In this document: positions 1-9,952 of the stretch, one piece after another | Layout: each line of letters opens with the position of its first letter | Numbering within the stretch: the first letter of the stretch is position 1 | Assembly (NCBI GenBank): GCA_039985655.1 | Contig: JBDWSF010000037.1 | Location: forward strand, 139,241 to 203,240 | DNA: 64,000 nucleotides | Direction of reading: 5' to 3' | DNA from: Postechiella sp039985655 | GTDB lineage: Bacteria > Bacteroidota > Bacteroidia > Flavobacteriales > Flavobacteriaceae | Program-made: the position numbers and the translations under genes | The notes under the pieces: generated by a model | The model's database searches: none | Told to the model about the DNA's origin: nothing | What the model saw: the letters and a program-made list of their open reading frames with translations, nothing else

Positions 1-489
1 ACAACTGGTGTTATTATATTCTCAAAAACAAGTAAAGCTTTACCAAGGCTTAATAAATTATTTGCCGACAAAGAAGCAAAAAAAACATACTGGGCCGTTG
101 TAAAAAACAAACCTTCAAAAACTAACGACACACTAATTCATTGGCTTAAAAAGAATCCGAAAAACAATAAATCAACACCATACGCTAAAGAAATAAAAGA
201 GAGTAAAAAGGCCATTCTTCATTATAAATTATTAAAAAGCTTAAACAATTATCATCTTTTAGAAATTAGTTTAGAAACTGGTAGACATCATCAAATACGT
301 ACACAATTGGCATCAATTGGTTCTCCCATAAAAGGCGATTTAAAATATGGGTTTAATCGTAGTAACCCAGATGCCAGTATTCATCTCCATGCTCGGCATA
401 TTTCGTTTATTCATCCTGTAAAAAAAGAACTTATAAATATTACTGCTCCACTTCCTAAGGATGTCATTTGGGATGCTTGTTTAAATTAA
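1..489 (+). CDS. RluA-family RNA pseudouridine synthase, C-terminal part (5' end outside window)
   Basis: Frame 1 is open from the first base to a TAA at 487-489, giving 162 residues with no start, so the gene begins before the window. The visible part reads TTGVIIFSKTSKALPRLN, then KKTYWAVVKN and LETGRHHQIRTQLASIG. This order is the C-terminal half of the RluA/RluC/RluD fold, where the catalytic Asp lies just upstream in the missing part and the GRxHQIR segment lines the active site. The enzyme would isomerise uridine to pseudouridine in rRNA or tRNA. The target site cannot be told from this half. An internal ATG at 307 gives a shorter reading but would cut the domain and is not the true start. 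The aldehyde dehydrogenase follows 25 bases later and may be cotranscribed. Confidence 0.85.
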   Translation, partial: TTGVIIFSKTSKALPRLNKLFADKEAKKTYWAVVKNKPSKTNDTLIHWLKKNPKNNKSTPYAKEIKESKKAILHYKLLKSLNNYHLLEISLETGRHHQIRTQLASIGSPIKGDLKYGFNRSNPDASIHLHARHISFIHPVKKELINITAPLPKDVIWDACLN

Positions 490-514
490 TTCATTATATT
501 TAATAAAAAATATA

Positions 515-1894
515 TTGAATACCATTTCCGAAATTATTGATGCGCAACGCGTTTATTTCAAGACTCAAAACACTAAGAGCATTTCTTTTAGATTAGAAAA
601 ATTAAAGGCTTTAAAACTTGAAATCATATCTAAAGAGCAGGCCATTTATAATGCTCTAAAAGCAGACTTCAATAAATCTGAATTTGAATCTTTCATAAGT
701 GAATTTGGAATCGTTATTTCTGAGTTAAATTTAGCTATAAAAAACCTTAAACAATGGGCAAAACCAAAACGCATAAAATCGTCAATGCTTACGTTTCCAT
801 CCAAAGATTATATTTATAAGGAACCCTACGGGACAGTTTTGATTATAGCACCTTGGAATTACCCATTTCTACTTGCTTTAGAACCCGCAATCATGGCTGT
901 TGCAGCAGGGAACACTGTTGTTATAAAACCTAGTGAATTAACCACAAACACCTCTGCTTTAATTACAAAAATCATTAAAAAAGTATTCTCTCAAGAACAT
1001 GTTGTTTCTATAGAAGGCGGTGTAGATGTTGCTACTGAATTACTTGCTAATAAATGGGATTATATATTTTTTACAGGCAGCGTTTATGTTGGTAAAATTG
1101 TTGCTAAAGCTGCTGCTGAACATTTAACACCTGTTACCTTAGAATTGGGCGGAAAATCTCCATGTATAATTGATGATACTGTTGATGTAAAATTAGTAGC
1201 ACGTAGATTGGTTTGGGGTAAGTTTTTAAATGCTGGACAAACCTGTATTTCTCCTGACTATTTAATTGTAAAATCGAACATAAAAAAAGACCTTATTGAG
1301 GCTCTAAAAAAACAGATTATAAAATGTTATGGAGAAAACCCAAAACAATCTGAAGATTTACCAAGAATAATAAACCCGAAAAACACAACGCGATTAGTCG
1401 ATATTATCAACGATTCTAAAGTGATTTATGGTGGTGAGATTGATTTGCAAAACAACTATATAGCCCCTACTCTAATTAACGAACCTAATTTAGATGATAA
1501 AGCAATGCAAGGCGAAATATTTGGTCCTATTTTACCAATACTATCCTATGACTCAGAACAAGGTATAGAACAAATTATTTGGAATTTTGAAAAACCATTA
1601 TCTCTTTATGTATTTTCAAAAAATGATAGATTTTCAAAAGGTATCATTAATAAATATAGTTTTGGTGGGGGCGTAATAAACGATGTTTTAATTCATTTTG
1701 GAAATCATCGTTTACCTTTTGGTGGCGTTGGTGCAAGTGGTATAGGCGCTTACCATGGCAAATTGGGTTTTGATATGTTTTCTCATAATAAATCTATTAT
1801 AAAACGAGGGAATTGGACAGACCCTTCTATAAGATATGCGCCTTATAAAGGCAAACTTAGTTTAATAAAAAAGATGTTTAAGTGGTTTGCATAA
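515..1894 (+). CDS. NAD(P)-dependent aldehyde dehydrogenase
   Basis: This 459-residue protein would oxidise an aldehyde to the acid with NAD(P)+ in the cytoplasm. Family motifs are visible in order: APWNYP near residue 112 (Rossmann entry), AGNTVVIKPSE, FTGSVYVG, the general base Glu in LELGGKSP near residue 210, and the catalytic Cys in NAGQTCIS near residue 244. The length matches the short class 3-like group that contains fatty aldehyde and coniferyl aldehyde dehydrogenases; the C-terminal basic/hydrophobic tail (LSLIKKMFKWF) also fits that group and could touch the membrane. The start is a TTG at 515, since no in-frame ATG lies near the family N-terminus. It follows the pseudouridine synthase at 25 bases. 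Substrate is not deducible. Confidence 0.9.
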   Translation: MNTISEIIDAQRVYFKTQNTKSISFRLEKLKALKLEIISKEQAIYNALKADFNKSEFESFISEFGIVISELNLAIKNLKQWAKPKRIKSSMLTFPSKDYIYKEPYGTVLIIAPWNYPFLLALEPAIMAVAAGNTVVIKPSELTTNTSALITKIIKKVFSQEHVVSIEGGVDVATELLANKWDYIFFTGSVYVGKIVAKAAAEHLTPVTLELGGKSPCIIDDTVDVKLVARRLVWGKFLNAGQTCISPDYLIVKSNIKKDLIEALKKQIIKCYGENPKQSEDLPRIINPKNTTRLVDIINDSKVIYGGEIDLQNNYIAPTLINEPNLDDKAMQGEIFGPILPILSYDSEQGIEQIIWNFEKPLSLYVFSKNDRFSKGIINKYSFGGGVINDVLIHFGNHRLPFGGVGASGIGAYHGKLGFDMFSHNKSIIKRGNWTDPSIRYAPYKGKLSLIKKMFKWFA

Positions 1895-2228
1895 TAGATT
1901 AGTTTAACAGAGCAATTCCACACCTTCATTTAATTTAGACATCATATTAAAAGTTTATTCTTGTGTTTCTGTTTGTATCTTTGTTATTTGTACCTCTAAG
2001 ATTTACTATTACTATAATTCTATCTTAAAAAAACACATCAAAATCAGCGGCTCACAATATATTTACTCATCCATTAATATCAAAAATAAAACTAGCACTG
2101 GCTATTAATATATAATCATCATCGCCTTTTTCCATAGCAGGTAAACCCTCAAAATTACTAAGACCTAATTTCACTAATGAAGCGGGGTTTTAAAACACAA
2201 AATAATATGCATCTACTGGTCTCTAATT
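1895..2228. other. Intergenic gap of about 330 bases with a decayed reading frame
   Basis: No intact gene is seen. The gap separates the plus-strand dehydrogenase from the end of the minus-strand PUL operon. It holds an AT-rich spacer (1895-2066) and, on the minus strand, about 40 codons of gene-like sequence (see the pseudogene entry at 2067-2195). No strong terminator hairpin was recognised here. Confidence 0.5.
2067..2195 (-). pseudogene. Remnant of an unidentified gene, C-terminal end only
   Basis: Read on the minus strand, an open stretch gives NPASLVKLGLSNFEGLPAM followed by EKGDDDYILIASASFIFDING and a TGA at 2067-2069. It is preceded in frame by a TAA and then by more plausible coding (VDAYYFVF). 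The composition is protein-like and the phase is kept across the stop, which suggests the decayed tail of a gene rather than random sequence. I do not recognise the family. It sits just downstream of the beta-helix gene and may be what is left of a further PUL member. Confidence 0.3.
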
Positions 2229-5039
2229 TTATTTATTCATTATTATTTTTTTAACATATACTTGTACTCCATCTATCATTTTCATTATATACATTCCTGT
2301 ATTTAATGTTCCTAATTGTATAGTGTTATTTCCTTTTTTTAGAACTCCAGAATACACTTTTTGTCCTGCTAAATTTAGAATTGATACATTTATTTCTTCT
2401 TGTCTATTAAGCTTTATATTAAGGACATCTTTTAATGGGTTGGGATAAAAAACAACTCCTGATAATTCATTTTCAATACCGTCTGTACTTAATACAGATA
2501 AAAATTGAAACCCATTTAGATTATAAGAACCGCCTCCGAAATAGACATAAACATCTTGTATCCCAGTTACATCAGTATTTACAGGAACGGTAACATTTTC
2601 CCAGTTTGTCCACCCTCCTGTTCCAGGTACAGTAGCTGTGGCTATCATAGTACCGTTAGTAGGATCGTTCAGCATGATATTTACATAACCATCTGTAGAA
2701 TTCTGTCCTGATAAATTCAACGTAACGCTTGTAGGACTATCAGATCCAAAATCTACGCTTCCATAACGAATCCAGTCTCCATCATGAATAGATCCCACAT
2801 ATTCATTATCGTAGGTTACAACCCCTGATTTTTCACAATGTTCAATAGCATCTATTTCGTTAAATCCATCAACAATTTTTAAGCATGTATCATTTCTAAA
2901 ATATAAATAATCAACATTAAAAAGAGATCCTGACGGTCCTACAAAAACAACAAAAAGGTCTTGAACACCAGAGACATCTACTCCTGCATAATTATCAAAA
3001 ACTTCGTACTGAGCCCAACCTCCAGTATTAGTAATAGCAATACTTCCCAATAATGTACCATCAACTGCACCTATTCTTAATTCAACAGTTCCTCCTTGAG
3101 CATTTGATGATGCAGCTACTTCTATGGAATTAAAGTTAACCTCATCAAAATCGACATTAACAAATTTTAAATAATCTCCATTATGTATATAACCTACCTC
3201 TTGATTATCGTTCAATAAATCAAGGAGTTGAATTCCTGAAGCTTCGCAATAATCTTCAAGTTGTATTGGAAATACAGGATTAATTGTTTCCGTACATAAA
3301 TTCTTTTCAAAACTGACTTCATCTACATTAAAAAGGAGGCCGCTTGTACCAGTAAAAACAAAATAAATGTCTGTAACTCCATCAAAAACATCTATTAAAT
3401 CAGCAGAAAACTCTTGATATGTGTCAAAATTAGAAGTATTAGGCACTTCCATAGTTCCTAACAAGGGGCCTGTTGCACTTCCTGTTCTTATTTCTATAGA
3501 TGCTCCGTCTACTGGTGAACTTGTAATCGCTTTTACAGTTCCCATTCCACTTAAATCTATATTGTTGAAACTAATCCAATCTCCGCTATTAATGTTTGAT
3601 ATCGCATCGTTATTATTATCTATTAATTCGGTTTGCACACCACTCATACTATCATAGCATTCTGCTTCTAAATTATCTACTGTATTATTACAGGTTAAAA
3701 CAAAATCACAGTTATTGATAGTAACATTATTTCCTGATCCATTATCTACCACTGGACCACAACTCGTAATGGTATTTCCACTTGCAGATGATTCCAAAAT
3801 AATGGTGTATTCTGTTTCGTTTACAATGGTTGAATTATCGCCCGTAACAACTATCGCTTTCTTTTCCTTATCATCTAAGGGTCCATCTGTTCTATGAAAA
3901 ACGAGGTCTTGATTATTACCCAAAACATCAGCAATATTATGAGCCCCTCCTGAACTTGGTGAAGGAATGATTGTCCACTCAGCAGTCATTCCACTTCTAC
4001 CAAGTCTATTATCTCTTAAAGGTCCATTGGTAAAATTCCCTGCTGAATTCTCTACTACGGCATTAGCTGATAAATTCCAATTTGTATTACCACAGTCGAT
4101 AGCGGTACTGTTTTTAACGATAGCGGTACCTCCCAAGTACAACCTTATACCTCCTCTCGTTTTTTTAACTGTACAATTTTCTACGGTAACACTTCCTACA
4201 CCGGTATACTGTCTGATACCATCTTCACAAAGTGCATGTACTTCACCTATAATGATTGGAGCATTATCTTCGTAAGGAAATTTAAAATCGGATAAAAAGG
4301 GTAAATCATATGGTTGATTTTCGTAATATAAATCTCCTGTAGGACGCGTTCGTCCTTCTACATAAGTATTTTTTATTACTGTTTCATCTGCATCGCCTTG
4401 CATAAATATGGCATGGCCAAAAGCACGTTGTTGTACCACAACATTATCAAGTGTATTTCTAGCTCCATTGATTAAAAGGCCACATCGTTTATCTAAACCA
4501 AATGTATTTACTTGATTTATTCCATACATACTTCCATAGCCATAAGGAAAAGAACCTTTTACTGTTAATTTAATCCCATCTATCAAATTATCTTCTCCAC
4601 TAACCTCTAAAACGGCAGCTCCTCTAAGACCATATGCTAAATTATCTCGATCCTGATTGTAAGCACTAAAATCTGTCACCTCAATCATACCATTCCTGTA
4701 TGTATCTTCAATTTCTCCGCCAATAATCGTATTGTTATTCCCAGAAACATTTATATAAGTGGTTCTTACGCTACCGACAGGCACGCTTATATAGGCTCCA
4801 GTAAGATTAACATTATTGTTGGATCCCGAAACATCAATATCTCTATTATCACTAGCTAAATCGTCAAAATCATAATTCCCCGCTGCTAATACAATAACTT
4901 GATTATCCTGTTTCACAGCTGTAATCAGTTCAGCTAATGAATTAACAACTGTTTGCGCGTTTACCGAATATAACGATAGTAACATGATGGCCATCGTTAT
5001 GAAATAATATTTTTTTTTTATGTTTTTAAATTTAGGCAT
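2229..5039 (-). CDS. Secreted right-handed beta-helix protein with three CBM6 modules and T9SS sorting domain (putative polysaccharide lyase)
   Basis: 936 residues. A signal peptide ends near residue 29 (YSVNAQ). Residues about 30-445 show repeated short beta turns rich in Asn and Gly (SGNNNTIIGG, NTLDNVVVQQ, SVTVENCTVKK, TAIVKNSTAIDC), the pattern of a right-handed parallel beta-helix as in pectate lyase and chondroitinase-B-like lyases. Three CBM6-type modules follow, starting near residues 450 (LEAECYDSMSGVQ), 590 (QLEDYCEASGIQ) and 728 (IEHCEKSGVV), each with the GDWI or GDYL motif of this family. The last 75 residues (VVFYPNPLKDVLNIKL to KKIIMNK) are a T9SS type A sorting domain, so the protein is exported and anchored or released at the cell surface. 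It is last in the PUL operon, behind a strong stem-loop. Enzymatic activity and PL family are not established by sequence alone. Confidence 0.75.
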   Translation of the reverse strand: MPKFKNIKKKYYFITMAIMLLSLYSVNAQTVVNSLAELITAVKQDNQVIVLAAGNYDFDDLASDNRDIDVSGSNNNVNLTGAYISVPVGSVRTTYINVSGNNNTIIGGEIEDTYRNGMIEVTDFSAYNQDRDNLAYGLRGAAVLEVSGEDNLIDGIKLTVKGSFPYGYGSMYGINQVNTFGLDKRCGLLINGARNTLDNVVVQQRAFGHAIFMQGDADETVIKNTYVEGRTRPTGDLYYENQPYDLPFLSDFKFPYEDNAPIIIGEVHALCEDGIRQYTGVGSVTVENCTVKKTRGGIRLYLGGTAIVKNSTAIDCGNTNWNLSANAVVENSAGNFTNGPLRDNRLGRSGMTAEWTIIPSPSSGGAHNIADVLGNNQDLVFHRTDGPLDDKEKKAIVVTGDNSTIVNETEYTIILESSASGNTITSCGPVVDNGSGNNVTINNCDFVLTCNNTVDNLEAECYDSMSGVQTELIDNNNDAISNINSGDWISFNNIDLSGMGTVKAITSSPVDGASIEIRTGSATGPLLGTMEVPNTSNFDTYQEFSADLIDVFDGVTDIYFVFTGTSGLLFNVDEVSFEKNLCTETINPVFPIQLEDYCEASGIQLLDLLNDNQEVGYIHNGDYLKFVNVDFDEVNFNSIEVAASSNAQGGTVELRIGAVDGTLLGSIAITNTGGWAQYEVFDNYAGVDVSGVQDLFVVFVGPSGSLFNVDYLYFRNDTCLKIVDGFNEIDAIEHCEKSGVVTYDNEYVGSIHDGDWIRYGSVDFGSDSPTSVTLNLSGQNSTDGYVNIMLNDPTNGTMIATATVPGTGGWTNWENVTVPVNTDVTGIQDVYVYFGGGSYNLNGFQFLSVLSTDGIENELSGVVFYPNPLKDVLNIKLNRQEEINVSILNLAGQKVYSGVLKKGNNTIQLGTLNTGMYIMKMIDGVQVYVKKIIMNK

Positions 5040-5157
5040 ATTAATACGTTATAAATTGTTATTACTGATCTTTGCTTTTTTATTATTTCTTTAATGATAA
5101 AATAATTACGAAATTAATTTCCTTATCTAGTTCTTATATTTAATCTAAATATTTTAT

Positions 5158-5197
5158 TTACAAGAAAAAGACTTTAAAAAAAGTCTTTTTCTTGTAA
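5158..5197 (-). terminator. Strong intercistronic stem-loop
   Basis: An 18-base-pair perfect inverted repeat (arms 5158-5175 and 5180-5197) with a 4-base A loop lies between the lyase gene ending at 5220 and the beta-helix gene starting at 5039. On the minus strand it is not followed by a clean U tract, so it may act as partial terminator, attenuator or mRNA-stabilising stem rather than a full stop. Confidence 0.6.
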
Positions 5198-5219
5198 TTC
5201 AATTTAAAACAACTAATAT

Positions 5220-7547
5220 TTAATTTTTAATCAACTTGAACGTTTTGATTAATTGATCGCCTTTTAATGAGATTAAATAAACTCCTTTTGAAAAATCACT
5301 TAAATCAATATTTAGTTTCTGCATATCGCTTGTAATAACACCTTGTTTATTTACGCGTCCATTAATATCAAAAACGGTATAGTGATTGAACTTTGAAATG
5401 GGCATAAGCACTGTTAAATTATTAGAAACTGGATTCGGGTAAATACGGGTATCATTATTTTTATCAAACTCTTCTTGTGAAAGTGAACCTGCCCCATCGA
5501 ATACTAATTCTAACCAGTTGATATTCCATCCTCCAGAGGTTGAATTAATTCGAATGGTTTGTATACCTGCTTGTAAAGCCACACTTATTCCAGAATTCAC
5601 TGTTTTCCATGTTTGCCATCCTCCAGTTGCACCAAAGGATATTTCATCTAAAGTTGTACCGTTAGAGGTTAACCTAAAATTGCCTCCATCTGATTGGCTT
5701 GCTATACGATAATTCATAAAATAGTTTCCTGACACCGGAATATCAATAGTATAGTCCATCCAATCACCATTATTTGTATGACCAACATTAAATCCGCCTC
5801 CTAAATCCAAGGTTGTTTCTGTTTGTATTCCACTTTGTGTTATATAATCTTCAGCCTGAATTAAAACAGTCGGGTCTGCTTCTACTAGTGATACTGTAAA
5901 ATTATTTAGTTTGAAAGCATCATCTTCGCCATTAAATAAAACTTTTAAAATTTGTATCCCTTTAGATAATCTAACATCACTTATAACATTAAAATCTTGC
6001 CAATCAGTTAATCCTGATGAATTTGGTGAACCAAATGGTACCAATACATCTGATGTGATATCTGTTTCATCTAAATTGAACTTTATGGTGCCATTACCAT
6101 TAGCGGCAGCATAATTTATATCTATATCATAAATACCATTTGATGACACATTAACGGTATATAATAACCATTCTCCATTTTTAATATTTGTAATGTTATA
6201 ATCGTCTCCCGTTAGAGATTCAATATCTACATTTTCATCAGTACGGTATTCACCTCCATCATTAGAACTTGTAAAATCATTGTATGTTTTATCTTGACCA
6301 TTTAAAACCAAATAATCAAAATTCTCTGCTTCTATAGTCATTGGCAATACATTCATATTATACTCTGGTAAACCGTTTATATCAAATCCACTTATAGGAT
6401 CACCAGGGTTTTCATCTATAATAAAACACATGGTTCCCATACCTGGATGAGATGTGTTTGTAAATTCTGGTGCATAAGGTACTCCATCATCATATGAAGC
6501 ATCAAGCACAGCTGCTGTATATGGGTGTTCTTTTTCTGCCAATCTAAAAAGTTTAGCAGCCAAATAATACATTGGAGAAAAATCACCGCGATCTTCATCA
6601 CTAATACTACCACGATTCATCCATCCAAATGATTGATTACATGGATTGGGTACACTATTTGTCCAAGAAACATCATTTCCAAGGTTATATTTAGCGGTAT
6701 ATTCCATTCCGGCAACAATTCTGTCATCTTCATAGCTTACCAAATCCACACCTTGATTCCATGCAATCAGAGCAGGTTCTACCAAATGCGCAATACCTCC
6801 TTGGGTATGCCCCTGATCTCTTTCACTTTCGAAACATTGACCGTCTGAGTTTATTATATATTGTGTAACTCCGGCACATCCATCAGTGGTATCAGTAAAA
6901 CCAAATTTATAGGCATCAATAGCATCATTAAACATGGTCGTGTTATCACAAAAAATTGCCATTGACATATTACCATTAACACACGAAGTACCCCAGTTCA
7001 TAGAGCGTTGATCACCAGTGCTCGTAAAAGGGTAAACTACATCTTGGAACCAAGTTTTAGCATTTGATATACTTGACGAAGACCAACCAGCCTCTCCATT
7101 GAATCCCCATGCAATAATTTCGGCAGCATTAGACATATGGGCGGCAGAAACGCTAAGCGTCAAAGTAGGACTTTCAACATTAAAATCTTCAACGGTATTA
7201 ACCCAAGCATCAAGAATATCTTTTGCAGCGTTAGCATAGGCTATATCTCCCGATGCTACCCACTTAATAGCAAGAACATAAGCCGCATGGCCTTGTTGAG
7301 AAAAAGCATTTTTATCCGTAATAATAGATGATACCGTTGCTGTATAATTAGTATCTGCATCGGTATTTTTTATTGCATTCCAACCAGATATCCAAGGTTC
7401 TTCGCCTGCAGCTACTTTAGCTCTTATAAGTGCTAAATCATCAGCTAAAAACCATCCTCCCGGATGGGTCATTTGCCCATATGAACTTGTAAGAGTAAAA
7501 AGTAAACCAAATGTTAAAATAAGTCTAATTTTAGTAATTTTTTTCAT
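5220..7547 (-). CDS. Secreted alginate-lyase-family (PF05426-like) polysaccharide lyase with two CBM6 modules and T9SS domain
   Basis: 775 residues. A signal peptide (to about residue 24, SSYGQ) is followed by MTHPGGWFLADDLALIRAKV, the typical entry of the alginate_lyase alpha/alpha toroid family. Conserved blocks include MNWGTSCVNGNMSMAIF and ESERDQGHTQGGIAHL near residue 240, whose His is a candidate catalytic residue, and YTAKYNLG. The lyase domain ends near residue 390. CBM6 modules start near residues 400 (IEAENFDY) and 560 (LIQAEDYITQSGIQ), the second with NNGDWMDYTI. A T9SS sorting domain covers the last 80 residues. It would cleave a uronic-acid polymer by beta-elimination outside the cell. 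Alginate or glucuronan (PL38-type) are both possible. It is a close paralog of the next gene upstream, 53 bases away. Confidence 0.85.
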   Translation of the reverse strand: MKKITKIRLILTFGLLFTLTSSYGQMTHPGGWFLADDLALIRAKVAAGEEPWISGWNAIKNTDADTNYTATVSSIITDKNAFSQQGHAAYVLAIKWVASGDIAYANAAKDILDAWVNTVEDFNVESPTLTLSVSAAHMSNAAEIIAWGFNGEAGWSSSSISNAKTWFQDVVYPFTSTGDQRSMNWGTSCVNGNMSMAIFCDNTTMFNDAIDAYKFGFTDTTDGCAGVTQYIINSDGQCFESERDQGHTQGGIAHLVEPALIAWNQGVDLVSYEDDRIVAGMEYTAKYNLGNDVSWTNSVPNPCNQSFGWMNRGSISDEDRGDFSPMYYLAAKLFRLAEKEHPYTAAVLDASYDDGVPYAPEFTNTSHPGMGTMCFIIDENPGDPISGFDINGLPEYNMNVLPMTIEAENFDYLVLNGQDKTYNDFTSSNDGGEYRTDENVDIESLTGDDYNITNIKNGEWLLYTVNVSSNGIYDIDINYAAANGNGTIKFNLDETDITSDVLVPFGSPNSSGLTDWQDFNVISDVRLSKGIQILKVLFNGEDDAFKLNNFTVSLVEADPTVLIQAEDYITQSGIQTETTLDLGGGFNVGHTNNGDWMDYTIDIPVSGNYFMNYRIASQSDGGNFRLTSNGTTLDEISFGATGGWQTWKTVNSGISVALQAGIQTIRINSTSGGWNINWLELVFDGAGSLSQEEFDKNNDTRIYPNPVSNNLTVLMPISKFNHYTVFDINGRVNKQGVITSDMQKLNIDLSDFSKGVYLISLKGDQLIKTFKLIKN

Positions 7548-7600
7548 AATATGTTTTTTAAAACTTAAATTTAAAAGACTTTTAAAACGTTGTTTAAAAT

Positions 7601-9931
7601 TTAATTCTTAACCAACTTAAACGTTTTGGTTAATTGATTCCCTTTTAACGAAATTAAATAAATACCTTTTGAGAAATTACTTAAATCAAGGTTTAGTTCT
7701 TGCATATTACTTGTAATAACACCCTTCTTATTTATTCGTCCACTAATGTCAAAAATGGTATACTCATTAAATTTAGAATTTGGCATAAGTACCGTTACAT
7801 TATTAGAAACTGGGTTTGGGTAAATACTGATATCATTATTTTTATCAAACTCTTCTTGAGAAAGTGAACCTGTCTCATCGAATATTAATTCGAACCAATT
7901 GATATTCCAGCCCCCAATAGGCGCATATAAGCGAATGGTACGGCTACCTGGTGATAATGATACCGTAGTACTTAACGTTATCCAGCTTTGCCAGTCATTT
8001 GTTTTAGCTATATCTGTAGTTCCTTGGCTTACGCCATCAACTAGAACCTCTACTGAACCTCCTCCCCATCTACTTGCAACACGGTAATTCAAAATATAAG
8101 TACCGGAGTTTACTATACCAACATTATATTCCATCCAATCGCCGCCATCTATATGACCAACATTTAATCCGTCGCCTACATCTTTTGTTGTTTCTGTTTG
8201 TATACCAAACATTGTATTATAATCTTCTGCCTGAATTAAAAGGTCTGCCTCTACTAGTGATACCGTAAAATTATTTAGTTTAAAAGCATCGTCTGCTCCA
8301 CTGAATAAAACTTTTAGAACTTGTACTCCTTTTGATAATCTTACATCGCTTATAACATTAAAATCTTGCCAGTCATTTAAACCCGTTGAGTTTGGTGAAC
8401 CAAAAGGCACCGATACATCTGATGTGATATCTGTTCCATATAAATTAAATTTTATGGTTCCATTAGCATTAGCGGATGCATAATTTATATCTATGTCGTA
8501 AGTACCATTTGATGGTACATTTACAGTATATATTAACCATTCTCCATTCTCTATATTAGTAATGTTATAGCCTCCTCCAGTTAGAGATTCAATATCTACA
8601 GCTTCATCTGTACGATATTGCCCACCATCATTAGAACTTGTAAGGTCGTTGTATGTGTTCCCTTGGCCATCTAAAGCAAAATAATCAAAATGCTCTGCTT
8701 CTATAGTCATTGGTAATACATTCATATTATACTCTGGTAATCCATTTGAATCAAATCCACTTATAGGATCGCCTAGGTTTTCATCTACAGTAAGACATAA
8801 TGTTCCTGCTCCTGGATGATCTGAATTATAAGACTCTGGTTGATCGTAACCATTAAAATCATCATCATTAGGATCCCCTGTATCTGTGACTACTTGAGCT
8901 GTGTATGGGTGCGACTTGCCCGCACGTGTAAATAATGTAGACGTCATGACATAAATTGGTGAAAAATCACCTCGATCTTCCTCACTAATAAAACCATTAT
9001 TCATCCAGCCAAATGATTGATTACATGGATTGGGTACACTATTTGTCCAAGAAACCTCATTTCCAAGATTGTATTTAGCAGAATACTCCATTCCAGCAAC
9101 AAGTCTGTCGTTAGAATAGCTTACCAAATCGACGCCTTGATTCCATGCAATCAGAGCTGGTTCGACCAAATGAGCAATACCTCCTTGGGTATGCCCTTGA
9201 TCTCTCTCACTTTCGAAACATTGACCGTCTGAGTTTATTATATATTGTGTAACTCCAGCACATCCATCATTTGTATCTGTAAAACCAAATTTATAGGCAT
9301 CAACGGCAGCATTAAACATAGTCATGTTATCACAAAAAATAGCCATGGACATATTACCTGCTAAACAAGAGGTCCCCCAATTCATTGAACGACTTGGGCC
9401 TGTACTGGTAATTGGATAAATCACATTCTCGAACCAATTTTGTGCTTCGATAATTTTGGATGCAGACCAACCAGCTTCTCCATTAAATCCCCATGCAAGA
9501 ATTTCTGCAGCATTGGCCATTTTGTTTGAGCCAATACCTTCTCTAAGTGGAGAATTATCAGTATCCAATGTTGTAACGGTGCTAGCCCAAGCATCAATAA
9601 TATTAATTCCAGCTGTTGCATAGGCTTGATTACCTGACGCCACCCATTTTATAGCTAACATGTAAGCTGCATGCCCTTCTCTTTGAATAGCGTTACTATC
9701 TGTAATCGTAGGCGATACTGTTGCCGTATAAGTCTCATCTATATCATCTTTTTCAAATTCAAGCCAAGCACTATACCATGGTTCTTCTTGTGCTGCTACT
9801 TTGGTTCTAATAAGGGTTAAATCGTCATCCATTAACCAACCTCCTGGATGAGTTAATTGGGCATAAGAACTCGTTATATTTAGAAATAAGACCAGTATAA
9901 GAACTAGTCTGATTTTAATAATTGTTATCAT
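7601..9931 (-). CDS. Secreted alginate-lyase-family lyase, second paralog, two CBM6 modules and T9SS domain
   Basis: 776 residues with the same architecture as the gene ending at 5220. The signal peptide ends near SSYAQ, and the mature part begins LTHPGGWLMDDDLTLIRTKV. The central block CFESERDQGHTQGG is identical to its neighbour, as is the stretch NPCNQSFGWMN. The segment between the lyase core and the first CBM6 differs most (an insertion rich in Asp and Asn, DTGDPNDDDFNG). The second CBM6 (LIQAEDYNTMFGIQ) is closer to that of the 9953-12553 gene than to that of the 5220-7547 gene, which suggests module exchange between the copies. Gaps to both neighbours are short (53 and 21 bases), so cotranscription is likely. 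The copies probably differ in chain-length or monomer preference. Confidence 0.85.
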   Translation of the reverse strand: MITIIKIRLVLILVLFLNITSSYAQLTHPGGWLMDDDLTLIRTKVAAQEEPWYSAWLEFEKDDIDETYTATVSPTITDSNAIQREGHAAYMLAIKWVASGNQAYATAGINIIDAWASTVTTLDTDNSPLREGIGSNKMANAAEILAWGFNGEAGWSASKIIEAQNWFENVIYPITSTGPSRSMNWGTSCLAGNMSMAIFCDNMTMFNAAVDAYKFGFTDTNDGCAGVTQYIINSDGQCFESERDQGHTQGGIAHLVEPALIAWNQGVDLVSYSNDRLVAGMEYSAKYNLGNEVSWTNSVPNPCNQSFGWMNNGFISEEDRGDFSPIYVMTSTLFTRAGKSHPYTAQVVTDTGDPNDDDFNGYDQPESYNSDHPGAGTLCLTVDENLGDPISGFDSNGLPEYNMNVLPMTIEAEHFDYFALDGQGNTYNDLTSSNDGGQYRTDEAVDIESLTGGGYNITNIENGEWLIYTVNVPSNGTYDIDINYASANANGTIKFNLYGTDITSDVSVPFGSPNSTGLNDWQDFNVISDVRLSKGVQVLKVLFSGADDAFKLNNFTVSLVEADLLIQAEDYNTMFGIQTETTKDVGDGLNVGHIDGGDWMEYNVGIVNSGTYILNYRVASRWGGGSVEVLVDGVSQGTTDIAKTNDWQSWITLSTTVSLSPGSRTIRLYAPIGGWNINWFELIFDETGSLSQEEFDKNNDISIYPNPVSNNVTVLMPNSKFNEYTIFDISGRINKKGVITSNMQELNLDLSNFSKGIYLISLKGNQLTKTFKLVKN

Positions 9932-9952
9932 AATATATATTTTAAAGATTCT

